The notes under the pieces are model-generated. The model searched no databases. It saw only the letters and a list, made by a program, of their open reading frames with translations, and was not told the DNA's origin. 52,439 nucleotides of DNA from Syntrophaceae bacterium (GTDB taxonomy: Bacteria > Desulfobacterota > Syntrophia > Syntrophales > Smithellaceae). Every line of letters starts with the position of its first letter. Position 1 is the first letter of the stretch. The translations under genes were made by a program, and so were the position numbers. The stretch spans positions 1 through 52,439 of the forward strand of contig JANXZU010000104.1 of assembly GCA_025355345.1 (NCBI GenBank), read 5' to 3'. Below are positions 26,390-34,309 of the stretch, one piece after another.

Positions 26390-26800
26390 ATGCCGATATC
26401 CTCAGAAAAAGAAAATGCGATGACTGCCAGAATGCAGGAACTATACGTTTCCGAAAACGACTTTGAGGAATCCTTTATCCGCTCCTCCGGTCCCGGAGGT
26501 CAAAAAGTCAACAAAACCTCATCCTGTGTTTATCTTGTGCACATCCCTACAGGCCTTTCGTGCAAATGCCAAAGGGAAAGATTCCAGTCATTAAACCGAT
26601 ATTTAGCCCGAAAATTATTGTTGGATAAGATTGAACGCTTGCAAAAAGGTTTTATTTCGAAAGAGAAAGAAACGCTGGAAAAAATCCGCCGTCAAAAAAG
26701 AAAACGCAGCAAAAGGGCAAAAGAGAAAATCCTCACCGATAAACATCAACATACAGAAAAAAAGGTTTTACGCGGTAAAGTGATTGCTGAGGAAGAATAA
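26390..26800 (+). CDS. peptide-chain release factor-like protein (ribosome rescue)
   Basis: A 136-residue protein with the catalytic release-factor motif SSGPGGQKVNKTSSCVYLVHIPTGLSCKCQ in pieces (GGQ near residues 35-37) and a long Lys/Arg-rich C-terminal tail. Codon-recognition domains of RF1/RF2 are absent. This architecture is that of ArfB/YaeJ or the C12orf65 group, which hydrolyse peptidyl-tRNA on stalled ribosomes, with the basic tail entering the mRNA channel. Which of these groups it belongs to cannot be settled by eye. It lies 14 bp after the ACT gene and may be co-transcribed. Confidence 0.82.
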   Translation: MPISSEKENAMTARMQELYVSENDFEESFIRSSGPGGQKVNKTSSCVYLVHIPTGLSCKCQRERFQSLNRYLARKLLLDKIERLQKGFISKEKETLEKIRRQKRKRSKRAKEKILTDKHQHTEKKVLRGKVIAEEE

Positions 26801-26943
26801 AAGCCCGATCAATTCTTGGCTTTACAAACACTGCTAAATTAAGGCTGGTCAAGTTTAAGCAGAGCCGCTGCCAATTTTCACTAGTGGGCAGTTGTCAGAA
26901 TTGGGAATTACCATTTGCAATCAGTTTTAGAATCCCCTCTTAA

Positions 26944-28767
26944 TTAAAGGCAGTCTCCCTTGACTTTGGCTATTTCTAATATTCTGCAATTTCCTAATTC
27001 ACATGCTTTTTGCGCATCAGGGCAGCCAAGCTTTTTATTGCGTTGAGTTAAATAAGCAACCCCTCGGTTGATGTAGGCATAGGTATAATCTGGTTTTAAT
27101 TTGATGGCCTTATTGAAGTCCTCGATAGCTGGCTGATACTGACCGAGTTTAGTATAAGCATACCCTCTACTGTTGTAAGCCTCGGCAAAATTCGGTTGTA
27201 GCAGGATTGCTTCGTTATAATCCTCAATGGCACGTTGCTGTTGACCTATTTTAAAGTAAGCAAGTCCCCTGTTGTAGTAAGTATATTCGTCATCGGATTT
27301 TATAATTATCGCCTCATTATAATGCTGTATAGCATCATTTATTTTCCCTTCTTCAAGTAGAACAGAAGCGAGATTGTTATGTGCAACATCGTTATTTTTT
27401 GTCACCTGCAAAGCATGATTAAAAAGTTCTATACTGTTTTTCCAGTAACCACATTGTTGCCATGTTAAAACTACCAAAATAGCCAAAACGCTTATTCCTG
27501 CGGGAAATAGAATCTTTTTACTTATGTCTGTGCGTTGGAATAAAAGTGGAATGCCCCAGGCCAGCATAATACCAATACCTGTTAAAGGCAGATAAGTATA
27601 GCGGTCGGCCATTGCAAAGTCTCCGACCTGCACTATCCCGATAACAGGCAAAAGAGTTATTGTATACCATAACCATCCGACAAAGAAATAAGGAAAACGT
27701 TTTAGCGCTATAACAATAGCAGTAGATATAACGAGAATCAGTAAAGTGGCTGCCAAGACTTGCCAGGCCGGAATTTGATCCGAAAAAGGATAGAAAAAGG
27801 CAAGATCATGAGGCCAAAATATTTTTTCCAAATAAGTTACAAAAGAAACAGGTGCGTTGGCGATTCGGGAAGCCAAGGAAAAATGTTTTATGGAAGGCTT
27901 ATACTGAGCATATAGTGTAATGATGGAAAATACTGCTGAAAAAATAAAAAAAGGAATTTTTTCCCGCAATTGCCATAACGGAATTATTCCTGCAATCTTA
28001 TTTTCTGATGATCTCTGATCATTAGGTGGAGATATATTTTTCTTTAATGCTCCTTTTTTTGATTTGTTTTTCTGTTTCCCCTGCTTTGTAGAAATTGGCA
28101 TAACTACCGTCATCAAGCTAGTTTCGATTTTATGCGACTGAAAACGGCCAAGTGGCCAATAATCGAGAAGGAGCATAACGATGGGTAGAGTGACAACTAT
28201 GGGCTTGCTCATAAGTCCGCAGGCAAAGCTCAAAAGAATAAGCACATACCTTACTGTGCCCGGTTTTTCTGTGTAATAGACATAAAGGGAAAGAGTCAGC
28301 ATCCAGAAAAATGCGCTCAATACATCTTTCCGTTCAGCAATCCAAACTACCGATTCCACGTGAAGCGGGTGAAGCGCAAAAAGAGCCGCAATAAAGGCGC
28401 TACGCCAGACCGCCCCTGTCATACGGTTAAAAAGCCAGAATAGCATTAAAGCACTCAGAATATGCAGCATCAGGTTGGTTAGATGATAACCACCAGCATT
28501 TAAACCATAAAGTTGATAATCAAGCATCAAGGAAAGCCAGGTCAGAGGGTGCCAAAATTCGGCATAAGTTGTACTGAACGCCCAACGCAATCCATCCAGA
28601 GTAATTCCGGACTGGACATTGCTGTTCTCTGTAACATAAACGTCATCATCAAATTTGATGAAGTTATATTGATTCACCTGCCAGAATACAGCAAGTGTAA
28701 CTGCTACTAAAACTATATTTACGATCAGTATCTGTTTTTGGGAATTAATATTTATCTTATTTAACAT
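26944..28767 (-). CDS. multispanning membrane protein with C-terminal TPRs (TMTC-like, GT-C type)
   Basis: A 607-residue protein with about 10-12 transmembrane helices in the first 440 residues and at least three TPR units in the C-terminus (from NNDVAHNNLASVLLEEG to YTYAYINRGVAYL). FDDDVYVTEN near residue 38 fits the acidic motif of GT-C glycosyltransferases, and HPLHVESVVWIAERKDVLSAFF is the marker of the TMTC/DUF1736 family. These eukaryotic relatives are O-mannosyltransferases; bacterial members are uncharacterised. An Arg/Lys-rich insert lies near residues 225-260. It is a single gene; the 143 bp between it and the release-factor gene hold only weak inverted repeats. Confidence 0.8.
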   Translation of the reverse strand: MLNKININSQKQILIVNIVLVAVTLAVFWQVNQYNFIKFDDDVYVTENSNVQSGITLDGLRWAFSTTYAEFWHPLTWLSLMLDYQLYGLNAGGYHLTNLMLHILSALMLFWLFNRMTGAVWRSAFIAALFALHPLHVESVVWIAERKDVLSAFFWMLTLSLYVYYTEKPGTVRYVLILLSFACGLMSKPIVVTLPIVMLLLDYWPLGRFQSHKIETSLMTVVMPISTKQGKQKNKSKKGALKKNISPPNDQRSSENKIAGIIPLWQLREKIPFFIFSAVFSIITLYAQYKPSIKHFSLASRIANAPVSFVTYLEKIFWPHDLAFFYPFSDQIPAWQVLAATLLILVISTAIVIALKRFPYFFVGWLWYTITLLPVIGIVQVGDFAMADRYTYLPLTGIGIMLAWGIPLLFQRTDISKKILFPAGISVLAILVVLTWQQCGYWKNSIELFNHALQVTKNNDVAHNNLASVLLEEGKINDAIQHYNEAIIIKSDDEYTYYNRGLAYFKIGQQQRAIEDYNEAILLQPNFAEAYNSRGYAYTKLGQYQPAIEDFNKAIKLKPDYTYAYINRGVAYLTQRNKKLGCPDAQKACELGNCRILEIAKVKGDCL

Positions 28768-28968
28768 GTTGATTTATCCAATATATTTGTACCACATGTT
28801 AAATTAAAGTTCAGCCATTTTTTGATTATTTCAGATTTAAATATTGCGTTAATTGGAAAAATAACATTTCAGGAAGGATGATTTACTGCCCATACTTAAA
28901 CCAGCTGTCAAAATAACTTCGTCTTGGTAAACTAAATAATCATGGTATTGCGATAAGCTGCGCGGGAT

Positions 28969-29051
28969 AGCGGTGTCATTAACCCCGCTGTGCGGGATAA
29001 GTGAGACTAACAAATATGACTGCGCTTCGCTTGTCCCGTTTGAGTCTCACT
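28969..29051 (+). repeat. two-hairpin element downstream of atpE
   Basis: An AGCGG/CCGCT hairpin and an ACCCCGC...GCGGGAT hairpin (28981-28997) are followed by AGTGA, basal GACT/AGTC, bulge AA, distal CAAA/TTTG, and TCACTAAATAAA. Here AGTGAGACT (29000-29008) and AGTCTCACT (29043-29051) form a continuous 9-bp helix. The copy lies in the 352-bp gap between the TPR protein and atpE; the left part of the gap (28768-28950) shows nothing recognisable. Confidence 0.75.
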
Positions 29052-29055
29052 AAAT

Positions 29056-29097
29056 AAAGGGAGAAGAAGTCCATTGTTTTTTGCTTCTCCTCCCTTT
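29056..29097 (-). terminator. atpE terminator
   Basis: On the minus strand AAAGGGAGGAGAAG pairs with CTTCTTCTCCCTTT (one mismatch region, 14-nt loop) and is followed by ATTTA. It lies 23 bp after the atpE stop in the correct direction. The T run is short, so efficiency is uncertain. Confidence 0.65.
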
Positions 29098-29119
29098 GAT
29101 AAAATACCTGATTTATTTT

Positions 29120-29497
29120 TTAACCAATCAGTTTAATTAGCGGATTGGCAAAAAGCATAACCAAAGAAATAACCAACGCGTAAATCGCGACGGATTCTGT
29201 CATAGCCATACCGACCATCATGGTTAACATAATTTTACCCTGTGCATCAGGATTTCTCCCCACTGCATTACTGGCACCACTTGTTGCCTGTCCAAGACCC
29301 AAACCAGCACCCACTGCGCCGATTCCAATTGCAATACCTGCACCAAGCAATGAGCAAGCGATTACAATAGCTTTACTGTAATCAATTGTTCCTGAAGCTG
29401 CCGCGCTTTTAGCCGCTTCCGGTGCTGCAAACGCAAACGCCACACTAACAATCACCAATACCATTGCCAACACTACATAGATCAAACTTTTTTTCAT
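29120..29497 (-). CDS. atpE: F0F1 ATP synthase subunit c
   Basis: The proteolipid that forms the rotor ring. The 125-residue protein has two helices: GIAIGIGAVGAGLGLGQ...AVGRNPDAQGK (loop RNP) and MAMTESVAIYALVISLVMLFANP with the essential Glu in TES. There is an extra 40-residue N-terminus with a signal-peptide-like hydrophobic stretch (LIYVVLAMVLVIVSVAFAFAA). ES..IY agrees with sodium-type rings, but the helix-1 Gln is displaced by two residues from the Ilyobacter position. The gene is on the minus strand, away from atpB at 34667. Start has AGGAG upstream. Confidence 0.92.
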   Translation of the reverse strand: MKKSLIYVVLAMVLVIVSVAFAFAAPEAAKSAAASGTIDYSKAIVIACSLLGAGIAIGIGAVGAGLGLGQATSGASNAVGRNPDAQGKIMLTMMVGMAMTESVAIYALVISLVMLFANPLIKLIG

Positions 29498-29605
29498 TTA
29501 ACTTCTCCTTTTTCTTTATTAGTTGATAGTTTCAATATCAAAACCCTTCTAAGTAATTACACCTCCTTTCTTTGAAAAAAGACGCTTCCAGGTTCTGTGT
29601 TTTTG

Positions 29606-29634
29606 TTTTTAACGGTGCGTATTTAAATTGTCAA
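29606..29634 (-). promoter_or_regulatory. candidate atpE promoter
   Basis: On the minus strand TTGACA (29634-29629), a 17-bp spacer, and TAAAAA (29611-29606), about 110 bp upstream of the atpE ATG. The -10 is a 4/6 match. This would make atpE a monocistronic unit with its own promoter and terminator. Confidence 0.5.
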
Positions 29635-29662
29635 GTAATATTTCCAATCCCAACCGATCACG

Positions 29663-29856
29663 GGTATGAAACACAAACAAGCTTTGGAAACAGATTCGCG
29701 AGCTCGCTACGGTGTTTTATACCCTGCTTATGCTGGATAATTCGGCTAGCAAACTTCATTGCGCTTCGCTTTTGAAGTTTGAGCCTTATTACCCTCCGCT
29801 GTGCGGGATTGTTCAACTTACCAATTCCGCTACGCTTTCGGAATTGGAGTTTCACA
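29663..29856 (+). repeat. tandem array of three two-hairpin elements
   Basis: Unit 1: 12-bp stem GGTATGAAACAC (29663-29674)/GTGTTTTATACC (29712-29723). Unit 2: GGATAATTC, basal GGCT/AGCC, bulge AG, distal CAAACTTCA/TGAAGTTTG (29750-29758/29773-29781). Unit 3: CCGC-TGT-GCGG hairpin, GGGATTGTTC, basal AACT/AGTT, bulge TA, distal CCAATTCCG/CGGAATTGG, then TCACAATAA. All three have different helix sequences with both arms matching. They fill most of the 400-bp gap between atpE and ahbB. Confidence 0.8.
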
Positions 29857-29897
29857 ATAACTTGATTTTATTTTCCAGTCAGGATAAAGTTTATTAC

Positions 29898-30365
29898 ATG
29901 GAAAAATTAACGGTAAAACAAAACAAAGTTGCCCGTCTGATCCAGGAGGACATATCTTTGATCAGCTCTCCTTTTACGGAAATTGGTAATGCCTGCGGCC
30001 TCACCGCCGGGGAAGCTCTGGGAGTAACACAAGAACTCCTTAATAATGGCTTCATCCGTAAGTTTTGCGCGATACTGCGCCATCAAAAAGCAGGTTATAA
30101 AAACAATGCTTTGGTTGTATGGTCAGTACCTTCAAATCAGCTAGAGAAAGCAGGTAAGATGTTATCCGAATACCGCTCTGTTTCCCATTGCTACCAAAGA
30201 AATCCGGCCTTTCAAGGAAAATATAACATCTTTACAATGCTGCATTCTCAAGATAAAAAAATCTCACTACTGATCAAGGACATGGCAACTGCGACAGGTG
30301 TTCATGATTATCTGATATTGGAAAGCATTCAGGAATACAAAAAAAAATCTCCGGAGTATTTTTAA
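29898..30365 (+). CDS. ahbB: siroheme decarboxylase subunit (AhbB-like, Lrp/AsnC fold)
   Basis: A 155-residue protein with an N-terminal winged-helix region and a C-terminal ferredoxin-like fold of the AsnC type. Diagnostic stretches for siroheme decarboxylase rather than an amino-acid regulator are FCAILRHQKAGYKNNALVVW and CYQRNPAFQGKYNIFTMLH in pieces. AhbA/AhbB convert siroheme to didecarboxysiroheme in the alternative heme pathway of anaerobes. Only one such gene is in the window, so a partner may lie elsewhere. The open frame continues upstream to 29712 across repeat DNA; the ATG at 29898 is the sensible start. Its stop overlaps the hemL ATG, so the two are coupled. Confidence 0.85.
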   Translation: MEKLTVKQNKVARLIQEDISLISSPFTEIGNACGLTAGEALGVTQELLNNGFIRKFCAILRHQKAGYKNNALVVWSVPSNQLEKAGKMLSEYRSVSHCYQRNPAFQGKYNIFTMLHSQDKKISLLIKDMATATGVHDYLILESIQEYKKKSPEYF

Positions 30366-31648
30366 TGGACAAAACTAAAACAGATTATTTTTCACAAGCA
30401 CATCAGGTGATTTCCGGCGGTGTGAACAGTCCTGTGCGCGCATGGAAGGGTGTGGGCGGAGAACCAATCTTTATAAACAAGGCACAAGGTAGTAAGATTT
30501 ATGATGTCGCAGGCATTGAATATATCGATTATGTTCTTTCCTGGGGACCGATGATTTTAGGTCATGCTCATACAGAAGTAATCTCTGCTATCTGCGACAC
30601 GGCTCAAAGGGGCACCAGTTTCGGGGCGCCGACTGAAACTGAAACACAAATGGCTCAATTAATATGTTCGGCTATCCCTTCCATAGAGCTTGTGCGAATG
30701 ACCAGTTCCGGGACAGAATCAACGATGACCGCGATCCGGCTGGCACGTGGTTTTACCGGCAGGAAATTAATTGCCAAATTTGACGGTTGTTACCATGGTC
30801 ATGCTGACTCACTTCTGATCAAAGCGGGATCGGGTGTGGCTACATTTGGTATCCCCGGTTCACCGGGAATACCTGAAGAAATCGCGCAATTGACCTTAAG
30901 CCTGCCTTATAATGACATTGAAGCACTGCAAACTGCTGTTGACCGCTATGGTTCTGACCTGGCTGCCATTATCGTAGAGCCGGTTGCAGGTAATATGGGT
31001 GTCATTTTACCCAACAAATCTTTTTTAAAAAAACTTCGAGAACTAACGGAGAAAAATGGCATCGTTCTTATCTTTGATGAAGTGATCACGGGATTCCGTT
31101 TTACGTTTGGCGGCTATCAGAATTTAATCGGCATTAAACCTGATCTGACTTGCCTTGGTAAAATAATCGGCGGGGGCATGCCTGTAGGCGCAATTGGCGG
31201 TAAAAGAGAAATCCTGGAAAGACTCGCTCCCTTAGGAGATATCTATCAGGCAGGAACACTCTCCGGCAATCCTCTGGCGATGAGCGCGGGGATTGCAACC
31301 CTTAATATACTCAAAACAAAATCTGATTCCTTTTCCGCGTTAAGCAATAAAACGAATCATATTTGCTTGGAGATGGAAAATTTATTTAAAACAAAAGGGG
31401 TTGCTGCTTGCGTAAACCGTGTATATTCGATGTTCACTATATTTTTCCAGGAAGGTCCCGTTTACGATTTGGTTACCGCCCAAAAATCAGATATGGCGCT
31501 GTTTGCCCGTTTTTTTCATGGCATGCTAAAAAATGGCGTTTGGCTGGCGCCTTCGCAATTAGAGTCGGCATTTCTGTCTTTTGCGCACAGCGATGATGAC
31601 ATTGATTTTACCCTTAATGCCTGTTCGAAAACTTTAAATAATTTTTAA
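30365..31648 (+). CDS. hemL: glutamate-1-semialdehyde 2,1-aminomutase
   Basis: PLP-dependent enzyme producing 5-aminolevulinate, the first committed tetrapyrrole step. The 427-residue protein shows VISGGVNSPVRAWKGVGG, FGAPTETETQMAQLI, RLARGFTGR, FDGCYHGHAD, the motif DEVITGFRF, and the PLP-lysine region LGKIIGGGMPVGAIGG. Length is complete. It is translationally coupled to ahbB (TAATG), joining the beginning and a late step of heme synthesis in one operon. Confidence 0.96.
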   Translation: MDKTKTDYFSQAHQVISGGVNSPVRAWKGVGGEPIFINKAQGSKIYDVAGIEYIDYVLSWGPMILGHAHTEVISAICDTAQRGTSFGAPTETETQMAQLICSAIPSIELVRMTSSGTESTMTAIRLARGFTGRKLIAKFDGCYHGHADSLLIKAGSGVATFGIPGSPGIPEEIAQLTLSLPYNDIEALQTAVDRYGSDLAAIIVEPVAGNMGVILPNKSFLKKLRELTEKNGIVLIFDEVITGFRFTFGGYQNLIGIKPDLTCLGKIIGGGMPVGAIGGKREILERLAPLGDIYQAGTLSGNPLAMSAGIATLNILKTKSDSFSALSNKTNHICLEMENLFKTKGVAACVNRVYSMFTIFFQEGPVYDLVTAQKSDMALFARFFHGMLKNGVWLAPSQLESAFLSFAHSDDDIDFTLNACSKTLNNF

Positions 31649-31651
31649 TCC

Positions 31652-31708
31652 GTTCATTGACAAGTAAAGATCGATCTTGTAATGTGCAAACAATTCGAAT
31701 CAATGAAC
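31652..31708 (+). promoter_or_regulatory. inverted-repeat leader of gmd with possible promoter/operator
   Basis: TTGACA at 31657-31662 and TAATGT at 31680-31685 are separated by 17 bp, and the spacer contains the perfect 12-bp palindrome AAGATCGATCTT (31667-31678). A wider inverted repeat, GTTCATTGA (31652-31660) and TCAATGAAC (31700-31708), brackets the site. The Shine-Dalgarno GGAG follows at once. The -10 is poor, so the promoter is only a possibility. Confidence 0.4.
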
Positions 31709-31721
31709 ATGGAGAAATAAT

Positions 31722-32753
31722 ATGAAAAAGGCTTTTCTTACAGGCATCACCGGTCAGGATGGATCTTATCTGGCGGAATTGTTGTTAAATAAAGGTTATG
31801 AAGTGCATGGTTTAATCCGTCGAGCAAGCACTTTCAATACCGACCGTATTGATCACCTTTATCGTGATTTTCATGACCCGAACGCTAAATTATTCCTGCA
31901 CTTCGGCGATTTGAATGTTTCCGGTCAGCTAATGGATTTACTTCACTCGATAGCTCCAGATGAAATTTATCATCTCGGGGCGCAGAGCCATGTGCGCGTG
32001 AGTTTTGACATGCCGGAATATACAGCTGACATCACAGGACTGGGAACTTTACGAATTTTGGAAGCAATTCGTAAGACAGGAATTCAGACAAAATTTTATC
32101 AGGCATCGTCAAGCGAAATGTTCGGCGCCGCCCCACCGCCACAAAGCGAAAAAACGATATTTCAACCGCGCAGCCCTTATGCCGCCGCGAAAGTTTATGC
32201 TTATTACATAGCGCTTAATTACCGTGATGCCTATGGTATTTTTGCAACTAACGGCATTCTTTTTAATCATGAATCACCGCGACGTGGCGAAACATTTGTG
32301 ACTCGGAAAATAACCCGTGCGGCAACACAGATAAAATTAGGCCTTAAGGATAAATTATATCTTGGAAACCTTGAGGCCAAAAGAGACTGGGGCTTTGCCG
32401 GTGATTATGTTGAGGCCATGTGGCTGATGCTGCAACAGGATAAACCGGACGATTTTGTTGTAGCTACCGGAGAAACTTATTCTGTAAGAGAATTTGTGGA
32501 GCGGGTATTTGCTAAACTGAATTTGGATTATAATAAGCATGTCGTTGTTGACAAGCAATATTTCCGGCCGACGGAAGTTGATGTGCTTTTAGGTGATTCG
32601 ACCAAAGCAAGAAAAATACTTGGCTGGAAGCCGAAAGTCAGTTTCGATATGCTCGTTGATATGATGATTGCGGCAGATTTAGAATTAGCAAAAAAAGAAA
32701 AAACTCTGCTTGATTCAGGCTTCGCCTGTAATAATAGTGAGCGTATGACTTAA
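31722..32753 (+). CDS. gmd: GDP-mannose 4,6-dehydratase
   Basis: NADP-dependent dehydratase that makes GDP-4-keto-6-deoxy-mannose. The 343-residue protein begins [19 protein letters not shown], followed by [30 protein letters not shown], the catalytic ASSSEMFG and YAAAKVYA (Y..xK), [20 protein letters not shown] in pieces, and [19 protein letters not shown]. Length is usual. GGAG lies before the ATG. It is paired with a GDP-fucose synthase-like gene 46 bp downstream, so the route to GDP-L-fucose or a related 6-deoxyhexose is probably complete. Confidence 0.95.
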   Translation: MKKAFLTGITGQDGSYLAELLLNKGYEVHGLIRRASTFNTDRIDHLYRDFHDPNAKLFLHFGDLNVSGQLMDLLHSIAPDEIYHLGAQSHVRVSFDMPEYTADITGLGTLRILEAIRKTGIQTKFYQASSSEMFGAAPPPQSEKTIFQPRSPYAAAKVYAYYIALNYRDAYGIFATNGILFNHESPRRGETFVTRKITRAATQIKLGLKDKLYLGNLEAKRDWGFAGDYVEAMWLMLQQDKPDDFVVATGETYSVREFVERVFAKLNLDYNKHVVVDKQYFRPTEVDVLLGDSTKARKILGWKPKVSFDMLVDMMIAADLELAKKEKTLLDSGFACNNSERMT

Positions 32754-32799
32754 TTTTACAATTATCAGTATTAAATTAGCTAAATTAAGGATTGAAAAA

Positions 32800-33735
32800 A
32801 TGCTCAAAGGAAAGTGTGTTACGGTTACAGGCGGAAAAGGTTTTTTAGGCGGCCATTTGATCAAGAAGCTGGAAGCTTTTGATTGCCGTCAAATTAAGAT
32901 TGCTGATCTTCCCGAATACAATTTGACCAGCATCACCGATATTCAACGAATGTATGAAGAAACAAAACCTCAAATTGTTATTCACCTGGCTGCTAAAGTC
33001 GGTGGTATCGGCTTTAATCTGGAAAAACCTGCTGAACTCTTTTACGATAATTTAATCATGGGCGCTCAACTGCTGCATGAAGCATACATAAGAAAAATTG
33101 AAAAATTTGCCGCCTTAGGCACAATCTGCGCTTACCCCAAATTTACACCCGTACCTTTTAAAGAAGAAAATATCTGGAATGGCTATCCTGAGGAAACCAA
33201 TGCCCCTTACGGTCTGGCTAAAAAAATGATGCTGGTGCAATCGCAAGCATATCGACAGCAATACCGTTTTAATTCCATTTTTTTACTTCCGGTAAATCTT
33301 TATGGTCCCGGAGACAATTTCAGCCCCCTCTCCTCCCACGTTATTCCGGCGCTGATAAAAAAATGTTTTGATGCCATTGATGCCCATGAAGATAAAATTG
33401 AGGTTTGGGGAACAGGTTTGGCCACACGGGAATTTTTTTATGTGGAAGATGCCGCCCAGGCAATTTGCATGGCTACGGATATTTATGACAAAAGCGAACC
33501 GGTTAACATCGGCGCTGGCTTTGAAATATCGATTCAAGAACTGACAGAACTGATTGCCAAACTCACCGGTTTTCAGGGGAAAATTTTCTGGGATAAATCC
33601 AAACCCGACGGACAGCCCCGACGAATGCTGGACACAACTAAAGCATTAAAAGAATTCGGATTTACCGCAAAAACTGATTTATCTACAGGACTGATAAAAA
33701 CTATTGACTGGTATAAAGTAAATCGTCATTTATGA
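32800..33735 (+). CDS. fcl: GDP-L-fucose synthase-like epimerase/reductase
   Basis: Extended SDR of 311 residues: [18 protein letters not shown] (Rossmann), [23 protein letters not shown] (family marker), [11 protein letters not shown], and [19 protein letters not shown] (catalytic Y..xK). [22 protein letters not shown] and a normal C-terminus follow. It would epimerise at C3/C5 and reduce the 4-keto sugar made by Gmd. AAGGA lies before the ATG. A related sugar product cannot be excluded. Confidence 0.9.
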   Translation: MLKGKCVTVTGGKGFLGGHLIKKLEAFDCRQIKIADLPEYNLTSITDIQRMYEETKPQIVIHLAAKVGGIGFNLEKPAELFYDNLIMGAQLLHEAYIRKIEKFAALGTICAYPKFTPVPFKEENIWNGYPEETNAPYGLAKKMMLVQSQAYRQQYRFNSIFLLPVNLYGPGDNFSPLSSHVIPALIKKCFDAIDAHEDKIEVWGTGLATREFFYVEDAAQAICMATDIYDKSEPVNIGAGFEISIQELTELIAKLTGFQGKIFWDKSKPDGQPRRMLDTTKALKEFGFTAKTDLSTGLIKTIDWYKVNRHL

Positions 33736-33739
33736 CAAG

Positions 33740-33952
33740 TAGCTATCAAATATTAGCCCTATTTAGCTGCGCACGTGGGATAATTCCCAATAGCCTTTGG
33801 CTATTGGGAATTATCCCGCTACCTTCAGGTGGCAGGGACGAACTTCGGTTTGCTTGTTCTTAGCTAGTCCCATTAAAGGTTAATTTACCGAGCATAATAC
33901 CAATTAAGCTTTCGAAAATTCATATTTTAATGTTTGAAAGCAACTTGCTATT
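33740..33952 (+). repeat. composite repeat, copy 3 (filled site)
   Basis: TAGCTATCAAATATTA opens the element. An insert of about 115 bp follows, including a perfect 19-bp stem GGGATAATTCCCAATAGCC (33777-33795)/33799-33817 with a 3-nt loop, and a GGGAC...GTCCC hairpin. The insert ends CATTAAAGG, then TTAATTTACCGAGC leads into the 57-bp palindrome 33896-33952. In copy 1 at 2476 the insert is absent, so the two sites look like filled and empty versions. It occupies nearly all of the 268-bp gap between fcl and the F0 operon. Confidence 0.8.
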
Positions 33953-34003
33953 AATTAAATACTGAACGGCGGTCATGTTTTTAATTGACTTGACCTGTAA
34001 TTA

Positions 34004-34309
34004 ATGTTAGGGAGTACCGAAATTTTGGATCTAGAAACTAAAAAATATGCCGTACAAATGGCATTTGCCAGCAGTATAGGCATAGCAATGGTTTTGGCGA
34101 TTTTTGGTTGCCTTTTACTGGGAGTTTATTTAGATCGAAAATTTGATTCCGGCAATGTGTTTACTGTGTTCTTTTTATTTATTGGTATTTCAGCCGGATT
34201 TCGTAACATATATGTTTTAATTAAAAAGAATTTTAAAGATGAAGAACAAATTATAAAGAGTTTAAAAAGTGAACCTCATCGACAAAGACCCGCTCCAAAA
34301 AAAGATTGA
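34004..34309 (+). CDS. atpZ: AtpZ/AtpI-type F0F1-associated membrane protein
   Basis: A 101-residue protein with two transmembrane helices (about residues 20-45 and 53-75) and a Gly/Leu-rich turn, like the AtpI/AtpZ gene 1 family at the front of F0 operons. Proposed roles are ring assembly or cation uptake. ATG at 34004 has no ribosome binding site; a TTG at 34025 lies 10 nt after GGGAG and gives an N-terminus starting at DLETKK, which may be the true start. The 3' end overlaps the next gene by 41 bp. Confidence 0.75.
   Translation: MLGSTEILDLETKKYAVQMAFASSIGIAMVLAIFGCLLLGVYLDRKFDSGNVFTVFFLFIGISAGFRNIYVLIKKNFKDEEQIIKSLKSEPHRQRPAPKKD

Noticed and set aside
26801..26943. Terminator between the release-factor gene and the TPR membrane protein
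   Set aside because: AAAGCC/GGCTTT and CTGCC/GGCAG can pair, but stems are short and there is no T run in either direction.
29712..29897. N-terminal extension of the AhbB-like protein
   Set aside because: The extra 62 codons translate repeat array DNA; the protein family starts at the ATG at 29898.
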